Assembly (NCBI GenBank): GCA_022360105.1
Contig: JAKSDL010000157.1
Span: forward strand, 1-15,899
Reading direction: 5' to 3'
From: Pseudomonadota bacterium
Lineage (GTDB): Bacteria; SAR324; XYD2-FULL-50-16; JAHJRI01
Length of the DNA stretch: 15,899 nucleotides
The position numbers and the translations under genes are program-made. The notes below the pieces were generated by a model. That model saw nothing but the letters and a program-made list of their open reading frames with translations. It searched no databases and was not told the DNA's origin. Below are positions 7,601-14,179 of this stretch, piece by piece; position 1 is the first letter of the stretch; every line of letters begins with the position of its first letter.

Positions 7601-7799
7601 ATGGTTCATCCTTGAAACAAAACATACCGGAACTTTCCTCAACCAGTTCTCCGGAACGCTTCTTCTGGTCTAGAATAGAAAGAACCTGGGAAGCTCTTAA
7701 TTCACAAAGTTCCAATAACCAATCAATGGAAAACTCCCCTTCAAACAAAGCGGCTTTGGAAAGCAATTCTTGTATTTCTGTATCAACCTTCACAGACAT
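4695..7799 (-). CDS. TPR-GAF-AAA+ sigma54-dependent transcriptional activator, 1034 residues
   Basis: Enhancer-binding protein that would open sigma54 promoters using ATP. Order: residues 1-95 resemble the winged-helix segment that follows the NTPase in STAND/MalT-like proteins ([18 protein letters not shown], then [17 protein letters not shown]). About 100-530 are TPR-like helical repeats (for example [15 protein letters not shown] at 135-149, [15 protein letters not shown] at 218-232, [16 protein letters not shown] at 256-271). About 555-695 is a GAF domain ([12 protein letters not shown], then [32 protein letters not shown]). A short coiled coil follows. The AAA+ core has Walker A GETGVGKE (758-765), GAFTGA (805-810) that contacts sigma54, Walker B GGTLFLDE (823-830) and [15 protein letters not shown] (943-957). 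A Fis-type HTH is at about 1006-1028 ([20 protein letters not shown]). All catalytic motifs are intact. There is no phospho-acceptor receiver; signals probably enter through TPR and GAF. Target genes are unknown; I saw no consensus -24/-12 promoter in the window. Confidence 0.94.
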   Translation of the reverse strand: MSVKVDTEIQELLSKAALFEGEFSIDWLLELCELRASQVLSILDQKKRSGELVEESSGMFCFKDEPYRKKLFDAYPVEKRIRLHEQVAQILMNEPEHNGLKAYALSKHLIYIPNDIEGCRWLIKAGDSYATEVKYQEAIDCYTKAIRDLSDSTETGSNRLFVETVYKYMNMFSVKSESEWTTSILEKALDRASIISDQTFLSIINLHLAINQFQRGNFRRAEKYFEEGWKIGQKVEDRDYLKSIHTVGAYFYYLQGKFGKATQIYEKSFRGVEQFPESMSLLYAVAAMGRSYAALGQASQGLGMLDAIRKHCLHINQIQIADWAVLQMGYILKGIGRIDDAFQLLEEIKHTAAKNDDVRFQEDFLLLKALLNYWKKENDASVRYLRQYLQLIKENEASLGMPIASYGFVLKLCWSMEQGKYPRFEDLTVEEAVEHSVSSENMFYKGYGYRYKALLQRKNGALPKEILDSLLTSLRLLEQSGHRLPIARTRIELARFYLATGDEAKAKEESKRAAAVILSNRSLEFPIDLRFLIKDISVEGNLLEEILQLNQEISGIGVSDDIEKHIILTVVRITGAERGAIFMLQKDSDPIEFRLRAAKNITAEDIQGEEFKIPMKIVRDTAMTGKGIIKELNRGLDNDRDALDKIRSCICVPMIVKNTIVGVMYFDNRFLASAFRKSDLQMFTYFASQAAIAMDNAEAYNEVKRLNQKLNNEKEYYKDQHLEGLKVDGIIGESKEIKAVNNKVMRVAKTNTTVLILGETGVGKELVAASVMDRSLRADKPYIRVNCSAFSEGLIASELFGHEKGAFTGADKQKAGRFELADGGTLFLDEIGDIPMEVQVRLLRVLQTQEFERVGGTRTLRSDFRLIAATNQDLRDLVRVGKFREDLYYRLNVFPITVPPLRDRKGDIMLLSEHFLGVFAKKMGKSFDGLPDEELTNLEEYDWPGNIRELENVIERGVIMSPGTRFRTPKLASYNQDVSEKAVLSLSENEKQHILWAMEKTNWKISGPGGAAELLEINYGTLRSRMKKHGIKKN

Positions 7800-8100
7800 A
7801 TCTCATTCCACATTCGTTGGTGTGAATCGTGTCAAGCAACTCAGACAATTGATGATTTTAAGTGTGTAACATCGAACGAATGTCATTACACAGTGCGGTC
7901 ATGACAATCGACCGGAACCCCCTTGTCTGTTTGGCCATGCCTTGATAATCAGACTAACACGCCACAGGAATTCTGTAATGGCAAAATTGAGACATACCTC
8001 AAAATTGTGATATATCTCACGGTGACATGTAATTTGTGCAAATCAGTAATTTAAAGATTTCAGGCAGGTAATAATAGACGCAAGGGGAGTGCGTGCTAAT
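7800..8100. other. Non-coding region upstream of the sigma54 activator gene
   Basis: About 300 bases without a credible gene. Besides the tandem palindromes listed separately, it contains the inverted repeat GTGTAA (7864-7869) with TTACAC (7886-7891). CATTCGTT (7811-7818) is also perfectly complementary to AACGAATG (7875-7882), 56 bases apart, so the 5' region of the activator mRNA could fold into a larger structure. I find no strong terminator for the small gene ending at 8101 and no consensus sigma54 promoter. Confidence 0.45.
7983..8020. promoter_or_regulatory. Two tandem CRP/FNR-like palindromes (18-base direct repeat)
   Basis: AAAATTGAGACATACCTC (7983-8000) is followed immediately by AAAATTGTGATATATCTC (8001-8018); 15 of 18 positions are identical. 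Each unit contains a dyad: TTGAG-N6-CTCAA (7987-8002) and TGTGA-N6-TCAC (8006-8020). The second has the half-sites and spacing of CRP/FNR-superfamily operators. The centres lie 18 bases apart, about 190 bases upstream of the sigma54 activator ATG on the minus strand. Likely operators, by inference from symmetry and repetition; the regulator is unknown. Confidence 0.5.
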
Positions 8101-8307
8101 TTAACTATGATTTATCAATTCATCTTTAATCTGAAGAAGTTCATCAGACATATCATCCTGGTACTCTTCCATCTCTTCAATGTCGGCCAGTAAATAGGTT
8201 TTGACTCGATTTAATTCCTCTTTCAGCTTGTAAAACCTTCTCATCCGGATTTTAAGTTCCAGAGCACGCAGCTTTTTCTCTCGTTCAAACTTTTCAAGTT
8301 CCAGCAT
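8101..8307 (-). CDS. Small charged coiled-coil protein, 68 residues, function unknown
   Basis: Not a family I recognise. The protein is almost entirely charged helix: heptad-like Leu/Ile spacing from residue 1 (LELEKFEREKKLRALELKIR) to the end, no Cys, no Pro and no Gly, so a coiled coil over most of its length is expected, probably cytoplasmic and oligomeric or partner-binding. The start is convincing: AGAAGGA at 8320-8314, six bases before ATG 8307. It lies 62 bases after the 598-residue protein gene on the same strand and is probably the last gene of the SNF2 unit, though the good ribosome-binding site would also allow separate expression. Real gene likely; role unknown. Confidence 0.72.
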   Translation of the reverse strand: MLELEKFEREKKLRALELKIRMRRFYKLKEELNRVKTYLLADIEEMEEYQDDMSDELLQIKDELINHS

Positions 8308-8369
8308 CTTTTGTCCTTCTAGTTTCCTAACTCTCTATCAACATCCCTTTCATTGGTAGCCGAATCTGG

Positions 8370-10166
8370 TTAAAAAAGATAGCCAAAAATTCGCAGTCTT
8401 TGCTGAAATTGAGTAATATCTCTTTTGCGAACCAGGATATGATAACCTTCGGCTAAAAGAACCATTTGCCTGAGTTCATCGTCACTTGTGAATAAATCCA
8501 CAAGTGCACTATCCATGGGATCAATTCCAATGATTACCATTTCGTCTTCCTGCTTCAGTGAGTTGCCTTTTCTTTGGACATCCCCAATAAATTTCTGCCA
8601 ATTGCCAGGCATCTCATTGACGACCAGCGTTTTAAATCTGTTAATTTTAGCAACCAGCTCATCTTCATTATTGCAGTCTTTGAGTATTGACTGGTAATCC
8701 GCTTTGAAACGCAAGCGGCCGATTCGCTCGCCAATTTGCTCTAAAATCATTTCCATTCTGGCGTCCGGTTTTGAAATTGATGCCAGCAATCGGTTCTCAT
8801 CCAGCAAAAGCTCGGTATGTTCTTTATGTTGACCGGTCTGCTCATATTCCTTGGTAAGCCCTAGGACAAAAGCTCCTAACGCAGTTAACCTGATATACTT
8901 AATGCCGTCATATGGATTAAAAAAACTGCAGCCATCAGGTAGTTGAGTATCTTCCATGGCAAGATCAAAGTGAATGTCAACCATGCCAAGAGCGGCAAAG
9001 AGGAAGAGATTGATCTGAAGATAAGGAATGATAATACTATCATAGAAATGGCGGGGCTTTAAAGAATATTTCCTGTTCCCCCAACCTTCCCAGTTTTTGG
9101 GAAAATGGAGATTATTGGCGGCTTCTTCTTCAACAACGTGCAACTCAAAATCTCTAACCTCAACAAAACGATTTAGCTGCTTTAGTGATATCCATTTAGC
9201 TTGGGGTAACTCCTTAATTAATCGGATAAACTGAGAATTAAAATTTGTTTGAAAAAACTTTGATGCATGGTACCACCCTTTAACATGATCAAGAAATCGG
9301 ATTAAAAATGGCTCAGTCAAATTTTCGAAATGTTGAATAACCTCCTTCAAGAACTCAATTGGAGAGGTTTGCTCAAACTTTCGATTACATGAGTATATCA
9401 AAAAAGCCACCAGTTCGACTCGCATCAGCTTAGCTGGACTGTCTGCATGGTCAGGAAGAAACTCATCCAAATCACATTGTTTGGACAAACGTGCCAACGC
9501 CAGTTTGCTGAGCATACCATTTCGCGTTACTTCCAAATGTCCTTGACCGATAAATTCGTTTAAAACAGGAAATGCATTGAGGATTCTTCCCTTGTCGTAA
9601 AATTGATAGCGGGTCGGTCCGATAGTTTTAAGCGCTTTTAGATAATACCCTTTTGGTTTGGGAAGATGGCGACGGCAGCTTTTTCTGACTGACCAAGGTA
9701 AAGATAAATTAATGACAGGATTGCCATCAAAATCCTCATGCTTTTTAAATTCCAACAGGAACAGGCAATAATCAGATTTTAAATGATCACGATTCAAGCG
9801 TTTAAGGTCTTCTCCAAGAAAAATATCACCTTTGGTTCTTGCATTTAAATCAACAATTTGTTTATCGCCCTCCCAGACAATGGTTTCAAAAACCTTACAT
9901 ACCATGTAAGGCAGACTTTTTATCCAGGAAATGAAGATTCCTTCATCGCTAAAAGTAATTGCTAACAACCGTGCAATCTCTCGTTTGCGAATGGTCAATC
10001 CTTCAAACTCTCGTTTGTCAAGGTTCCAGATCTCGAAGTATTTATTTGTTGTAGCAAGAAATGATTTCAGGTGAATCTTGAAAATATCATCTAAAAGATC
10101 AGGGGAATAGCATTGAAGAATTTCCTCATCCAGGGAAAGCTCGTTATCTGGTTTGATTTTATTCAT
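8370..10166 (-). CDS. Uncharacterised 598-residue protein linked to SNF2 helicase, possible winged-helix segment
   Basis: I do not recognise the family. It is a soluble-looking, mixed-charge protein without signal peptide or clear membrane span; INLFLFAALGM (385-395) is the most hydrophobic stretch and is too short. Residues about 380-437 (PYLQINLFLFAALGMVDIHF, then GIKYIRLTALGAFVLGL) resemble the winged-helix pattern L-x-x-LG-L-V-D-I followed by IRLT-x-LG-x-x-x-LGL seen in some helicase-associated proteins; this is an inference. The C-terminus (MVIIGIDPMDSALVDLF at 543-559, HILVRKRDITQFQQRLRIFG at 576-595) looks like a small alpha/beta domain. No nuclease or ATPase motif is visible. ATG 10166 lies seven bases after the SNF2 stop with only a weak ribosome-binding site, so translational coupling to SNF2 is likely. 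Certainly a gene; a partner or regulator of the SNF2 enzyme is the simplest guess. Confidence 0.85.
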   Translation of the reverse strand: MNKIKPDNELSLDEEILQCYSPDLLDDIFKIHLKSFLATTNKYFEIWNLDKREFEGLTIRKREIARLLAITFSDEGIFISWIKSLPYMVCKVFETIVWEGDKQIVDLNARTKGDIFLGEDLKRLNRDHLKSDYCLFLLEFKKHEDFDGNPVINLSLPWSVRKSCRRHLPKPKGYYLKALKTIGPTRYQFYDKGRILNAFPVLNEFIGQGHLEVTRNGMLSKLALARLSKQCDLDEFLPDHADSPAKLMRVELVAFLIYSCNRKFEQTSPIEFLKEVIQHFENLTEPFLIRFLDHVKGWYHASKFFQTNFNSQFIRLIKELPQAKWISLKQLNRFVEVRDFELHVVEEEAANNLHFPKNWEGWGNRKYSLKPRHFYDSIIIPYLQINLFLFAALGMVDIHFDLAMEDTQLPDGCSFFNPYDGIKYIRLTALGAFVLGLTKEYEQTGQHKEHTELLLDENRLLASISKPDARMEMILEQIGERIGRLRFKADYQSILKDCNNEDELVAKINRFKTLVVNEMPGNWQKFIGDVQRKGNSLKQEDEMVIIGIDPMDSALVDLFTSDDELRQMVLLAEGYHILVRKRDITQFQQRLRIFGYLF

Positions 10167-10173
10167 ATCTGTC

Positions 10174-12954
10174 TTATCCCATCAGGTAATCGATGTCATC
10201 TTCACCCAGATCCTGGTAAGACATGCTTTCATCGGAAATTATTGTTTCAAAAATGGCTTTCTTTTTTTGCTGCAGGCTGAGAATTCTTTCTTCGATTGAA
10301 TCTTTGACAATAAGCTTGTTGCTGAATACGGTTTTGTTTTGCCCGATTCGATGAGAACGATCAATAGCCTGGTTTTCAGCAGCAAGATTCCACCAAGGAT
10401 CAAAGATAAAAATAGTATCTGCCGAGGTAAGGTTTAACCCCTGTCCGCCCGCTTTCAAGGTCATTAAAAATACCTTGCAGTTGGAATCGGATTGAAATCG
10501 TTTAACCGGAATCTCACGATTCCGGGTTGCTCCTGTCAGGGTTTCAAAATCAATTCCCACCTGTGCCAAGTCCTGTGCTACATATTCTAAAACACCAAGG
10601 AAGTTGGCAAAAACTAAAACCTTATGATCATTGGCGATGGCTTCTTCCAAAGATTCCAGCAACAATTCTCTTTTTGGAGAAATAATCTGAGCCTCTGTTT
10701 TAACCTCGGGAATCGAAGCAATCTGTCGAAGTGCGGTTATTGCTTGCAGCACAAAAAACTGTGATTTTCTAAATCCTTCGGATTCAATACGATCCCTGAT
10801 AGCATCATAATAAAACGTTCGGCGCTGTTCATAGAATCGTCGTTGATTCTCATTCATTTCAATGACAATCGTTTTTTCAATTTTATCCGGCAGGTCGTCC
10901 AACACATCTTTTTTTAACCTCCTGAGAATAAATGGGTAAATCTTCTTTTTGAGTTCCGCAGCAACTTCCCGGTTTCCGGCTTGTTGAATAGGAAACAAGT
11001 ATTGTCGATTGAACTTCGCCAAATTGCCGAACATGGCAGGGTTTAAAAATCTGAACAGCGAATAAAGCTCCCCAAGATTGTTCTCGATTGGTGTTCCACT
11101 CAAAGCAAGACGGTGCTTAGCTTGAATGACGCTAACTGCTCTTGAAACCTGGGACTCGTGGTTTTTGATGTACTGGGACTCGTCAAGGATCAGATAATAG
11201 AACGAATGGTCCTTAATTAATTCAATATCATTTCGTACCGTTCCATATGTTGATAGAACCAAATGACAATCCATGGCATCCTCTAGGTTTCTTTCAGGCC
11301 CATGATACGCTTTGATGGAAAGATTCGGATTGAATCTGGCTACCTCACTCTGCCAGTTGAAAACAAGGCTTTTCGGGACTATGATCAAGCTTGGCAAGGA
11401 TTCGCCGGGGTACATATCGGAAAGTAATGTGATTGCCTGCAGAGTCTTGCCCAGCCCCATATCATCTGCCAGACATCCACCCAATGTATTGTCATGAAGA
11501 TAACGCAACCATTTGTATCCGTCTTTTTGGTAAGGTCTGAGTTCGGCATTTACGGGCGGCAGATCTATCTTCTTGTTTTTCAATGCCAAAAAGCCTTGAA
11601 AGACATTTTTTATTTGTGTCAATCCTTCGCCTTCAACCCTAGCCTCAAGCATCTCTTCCACGATTGGTAGGTCGAAAAAAGATACTTTGACATCCTCTTT
11701 CGACTTGTCAAAGAGCCGCTCCAGTTTTTGAACATAGTCGTGGTCCAAGACCGATCTTGTGCCATCATTCAGTTGGATATACGATTGATTTCTAAATTGA
11801 TGCAAAGCTTCAAACAACGAAAATCGCTCTCCGGCTACTATCAGCTCAGCTGTACCTTCCAAAAAGTCGATACCGTGATCCAAAGACAAACTAAGCTCAG
11901 GTTTGCCAATCACAAGGTTGTATGTCTGCAACTTTTCAGAACCAAAGATCGCAAAATCCTTAAGCAGTGCGGGTAACAAGTCCCGCACAAACATTTCCGA
12001 TAAAGGATTCTCGATAATGAAAAAGTTTTCATCCTGATAGTACTCAAGCTGTTGTTCCGATTCATTTTTCCGTTGGTTCAGCAACCTTCGAATGGGATTT
12101 GCAGGTGTTTCATTCCAGGTTGAATCAATTTCCCTTATTTCAATTTGCCTTACCTGGCAATCAACAAGCGCCACCTTTGTTAAATCGTATAATTCCACAA
12201 ATTCCGGATCATATCCGGGAAGAGATTGAACCACTTTAAGAAAGAGGGAATGATCGGGAGTTATTTTATCGATGACAACAGTCGGTTTTGTTTGAATCTG
12301 AGGTCCTTCAACTATATCATATTCATTATAATTCAGCTCTACATTCGGACAGTAGGAGAAGAACAGGCTCAGGTACTTTTCCAGCTCTGTTGGCAGAATC
12401 AAGGTTTCAAACGATCTTAATGTTGAATAATCTATTCCGTTATGACTAACGGGATAGATAAAACCATCATGAAAAGCATAACGTTCGCTGATAATATCAA
12501 TGTTTTCCCGCAATCCGTCTTCCGTATTCAATCCAAGCCTGCACTCCAATTGTTCTTCACCTTTGATGGTCAAAACATAAGTGCCTTCAGCTTCAGAAAA
12601 TCGAACTGCTTTACCTGCCAAATCGATAAAATTATCGCATTTCTTCAGCTGCCACAGCAGAAACGAGTTTAAACTCAAGTCGATTCCCACTTCTTTTTTG
12701 TCCCACGTTATGGATCGCTTTGATTCCGATTCCAGCATGGAAAGCGCTTTTAACACACCTCTCGTGACGCCGATGTAGTTTCTAAAATCTGCTTTGACAA
12801 GGTTCAGATCTTTATCAACCGTCAAAAGTCTGGCGGATTTTTTTTCAAAAACAAGCTGAAAGAATACCTGGGGAATCTTTTTCTGTTTGGAAGATAGCGA
12901 ACGTTTCTGCTTAAATCGTTCAAAGATCGGAGACTCGGACAAAACGGCACTCAA
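10174..12954 (-). CDS. SNF2-family DNA translocase/helicase, 926 residues, TTG start
   Basis: SNF2/Rad54-like superfamily 2 ATPase, which moves along double-stranded DNA or remodels protein-DNA complexes. The ATPase core spans about 470-905: LRPYQKDGYKWL (472-483), Walker A DMGLGKT (498-504), DESQ (591-594) in place of DEAH, SGTPIENNLGELYSLFRFLN (619-638), LRRLKKDV (677-684), KVLVFANF (778-785), AGGQGLNLT (835-843) and AIDRSHRIGQ (863-872). All motifs are intact. The first 465 residues are a poorly characterised N-terminal region of the kind carried by bacterial SNF2 proteins; I see no SWIM zinc-finger Cys/His cluster. The annotated start is TTG 12954, with an in-frame stop four codons upstream and no Shine-Dalgarno; another TTG at 12942 is possible and the first ATG is only at residue 73, so the start is uncertain. 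It heads a unit with the 598- and 68-residue proteins. Role could be DNA repair, transcription recycling or defence; the sequence does not decide. Confidence 0.93.
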   Translation of the reverse strand: MSAVLSESPIFERFKQKRSLSSKQKKIPQVFFQLVFEKKSARLLTVDKDLNLVKADFRNYIGVTRGVLKALSMLESESKRSITWDKKEVGIDLSLNSFLLWQLKKCDNFIDLAGKAVRFSEAEGTYVLTIKGEEQLECRLGLNTEDGLRENIDIISERYAFHDGFIYPVSHNGIDYSTLRSFETLILPTELEKYLSLFFSYCPNVELNYNEYDIVEGPQIQTKPTVVIDKITPDHSLFLKVVQSLPGYDPEFVELYDLTKVALVDCQVRQIEIREIDSTWNETPANPIRRLLNQRKNESEQQLEYYQDENFFIIENPLSEMFVRDLLPALLKDFAIFGSEKLQTYNLVIGKPELSLSLDHGIDFLEGTAELIVAGERFSLFEALHQFRNQSYIQLNDGTRSVLDHDYVQKLERLFDKSKEDVKVSFFDLPIVEEMLEARVEGEGLTQIKNVFQGFLALKNKKIDLPPVNAELRPYQKDGYKWLRYLHDNTLGGCLADDMGLGKTLQAITLLSDMYPGESLPSLIIVPKSLVFNWQSEVARFNPNLSIKAYHGPERNLEDAMDCHLVLSTYGTVRNDIELIKDHSFYYLILDESQYIKNHESQVSRAVSVIQAKHRLALSGTPIENNLGELYSLFRFLNPAMFGNLAKFNRQYLFPIQQAGNREVAAELKKKIYPFILRRLKKDVLDDLPDKIEKTIVIEMNENQRRFYEQRRTFYYDAIRDRIESEGFRKSQFFVLQAITALRQIASIPEVKTEAQIISPKRELLLESLEEAIANDHKVLVFANFLGVLEYVAQDLAQVGIDFETLTGATRNREIPVKRFQSDSNCKVFLMTLKAGGQGLNLTSADTIFIFDPWWNLAAENQAIDRSHRIGQNKTVFSNKLIVKDSIEERILSLQQKKKAIFETIISDESMSYQDLGEDDIDYLMG

Positions 12955-12971
12955 ACTTAAGGTTTAAATGG

Positions 12972-13005
12972 CTCACAGGCAACATCTTTTGAACCTGGCT
13001 GTGAG
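12972..13005. repeat. Inverted repeat upstream of SNF2 gene
   Basis: CTCACAG (12972-12978) and CTGTGAG (12999-13005) are perfectly complementary, 20 bases apart. They lie 18-51 bases upstream of the SNF2 TTG start, so in mRNA they would form a hairpin in the 5' leader. Their role is unknown. Confidence 0.4.
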
Positions 13006-13022
13006 GATAACTGGTAGTGGTC

Positions 13023-13044
13023 AGTTCGACATTATAGTCGAACT
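13023..13044. repeat. Perfect 8-base-arm palindrome upstream of SNF2 gene, operator-like
   Basis: AGTTCGAC (13023-13030) and GTCGAACT (13037-13044) are perfect inverted copies with a 6-base AT spacer (ATTATA). The symmetry and the distance (about 70-90 bases before the SNF2 start) suit an operator for a dimeric repressor. No T-run follows on either strand, so a terminator is unlikely. Partner DNA around it (GGTAGTGGTC near 13014 and GACTACT near 13056) is loosely complementary as well, so a longer RNA hairpin is an alternative. Confidence 0.45.
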
Positions 13045-13142
13045 CAGACTAGCGTGACTACTATAAGGTGCCAAGAAGAATTTGTCGATTAGCGGGAAGA
13101 TCCAAGTCTGCGGGTCTGAGGGCAAATACTATGGGGCATGGG

Positions 13143-13172
13143 CAAGTAGCAGCTTTTGAAAACTGCTACTTG
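13143..13172 (-). terminator. Strong hairpin downstream of the outer-membrane protein gene
   Basis: CAAGTAGCAG (13143-13152) and CTGCTACTTG (13163-13172) form ten perfect pairs around a 10-base loop, starting 13 bases after the stop codon of the minus-strand gene. There is no T-run on the minus side; four T follow on the plus side. Placement suggests a transcription-ending or mRNA 3'-protecting hairpin. Confidence 0.6.
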
Positions 13173-13185
13173 GTTTTGAATATAA

Positions 13186-13791
13186 CTAAAATATGAACGC
13201 GACACCAATTCCAATTACATTTCCGTTCAAAGCATCAGTATCACCGCCATTGCTTGGCGCATCGTCTTCATAGGTCACTTTTGCCGTCACGTTATGATAA
13301 CTTACATGAGCATCCAGATAAGGAAGGAATTCATATCCTAATTGGAGATACCATTGGTAGGCAGAACCTGGAACCGGATCTTTGAATCTATCATCACAGG
13401 AATCACCGTTAGAGTATTCACAGTCAATATCGGTAGTTCCCAAACCTGCTCCAATCGTGAAATTAATTATGGGCACAGGTGTCAGCCAAAAGACGTCAAT
13501 CATATTAATGGTAATACTCATATCATCGACAGTATTATCTACCGGCTTTAGCTTTGTGGTGTAATTTTCATAGCCAACACCCAGCATTATTGGAAACTTG
13601 ACGTGTATGAAGGCACCGGATGTCCCGTCCGATTCAACAGTTTCGCCGGTTTCTTCCCATTCCGAGGTAAAATTATGCTGAACGGGAATGCCAACACCAA
13701 ACGAAAACAACTCAGCAAAAGCAGTTGTGGTAAATCCCGATACCAGTGCAATGGCTGCCAAAATTGTAAGTATTCTTTTTTTAATCATCAT
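13186..13791 (-). CDS. Predicted outer-membrane beta-barrel protein with signal peptide
   Basis: Secreted through Sec and predicted to insert in the outer membrane. Residues 1-26 form a clear signal peptide (MMIKKR, a hydrophobic ILTILAAIALVSG core, cleavage after TAFA). The mature part shows alternating beta-strand patterns such as GAFIHVKFPIMLGVGYENY, INFTIGAGLG, WYLQLGYEFLPYLDAHVSYH and GNVIGIGVAFIF, and ends in Phe, the usual C-terminal signature for assembly by the BAM machinery. With about 175 mature residues an eight-strand barrel is likely. Two Cys (in CEYSNGDSC) could form a loop disulphide. Two adjacent ATG codons exist: GGAGGG directly abuts the first (13791), so the second (13788) has better spacing and may be the real start. 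I cannot name a family or ligand. It is probably transcribed alone, ending at the hairpin downstream. Confidence 0.85.
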   Translation of the reverse strand: MMIKKRILTILAAIALVSGFTTTAFAELFSFGVGIPVQHNFTSEWEETGETVESDGTSGAFIHVKFPIMLGVGYENYTTKLKPVDNTVDDMSITINMIDVFWLTPVPIINFTIGAGLGTTDIDCEYSNGDSCDDRFKDPVPGSAYQWYLQLGYEFLPYLDAHVSYHNVTAKVTYEDDAPSNGGDTDALNGNVIGIGVAFIF

Positions 13792-14179
13792 CCCTCCGGA
13801 TTCGTTTTCTGCAGATAATTTCGAATATCTATTTCATTGATATTTGAAAAACCATCCAATTTAAATGCCAAATTGTATGATCCTGCAAAAAATGGTACCA
13901 AGAGTACCAGTTTTAAGATCAAGACCTCACGCTTTTTCCGTCATTTTTTTGCTTACCTCAAACAAAGACGAATAAAACCTGTTTAACATTGCAAATGTTT
14001 CAACAAGATGGAGAGTCGTTGATGTAAACGATTGCCAAAAAAAGCAAATAGCGGTCTACTTGCAGGATATGTATCGGCTTGTTGGATATGTTTTTATAAA
14101 AACAACACATCCTTTTCCGTTCGACAATTCTGTATACTGCCAAACAATATTAGTTTTCATTTTATAGAGAATACATTTC
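13792..14179. other. Divergent non-coding region between outer-membrane protein and DUF4254 genes
   Basis: 388 bases with no credible gene; it must hold promoters for both divergent genes. Seen: an imperfect inverted repeat CGAATATC (13822-13829) with GATATTTG (13838-13845 region), 31-54 bases upstream of the outer-membrane gene. TGGTAC-N5-GTACCA lies at 13893-13909 and reads on the minus strand as a weak hairpin followed by six T. The repeat GGATATGT occurs at 14065-14072 and 14084-14091, and a -10-like TATACT at 14133-14138 has no good -35. I could not assign a firm promoter for either gene. Confidence 0.4.
14089..14104. repeat. Perfect 16-base AT-rich palindrome upstream of DUF4254 gene
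   Basis: TGTTTTTATAAAAACA equals its own reverse complement. It is flanked by GGAT (14084-14087) and ATCC (14108-14111), which extend the symmetry imperfectly. It lies 76-91 bases before the DUF4254 start. It may be an operator or a weak bidirectional hairpin. Confidence 0.4.

Noticed and set aside
7800..8100. Sigma54 (-24/-12) promoter for autoregulation of the activator
   Set aside because: I looked for TGGCAC-N5-TTGC on both strands here and in the other spacers and found no acceptable match.
8101..12954. Known phage-defence system such as DISARM
   Set aside because: Only the SNF2 helicase fits; there is no methyltransferase, DUF1998 protein or phospholipase D-like protein in the window.
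13893..13909. Attenuator-type terminator before the outer-membrane protein gene
   Set aside because: On the minus strand the stem (TGGTAC/GTACCA) is only six pairs and no leader ORF or alternative pairing was found; recorded only within the spacer description.
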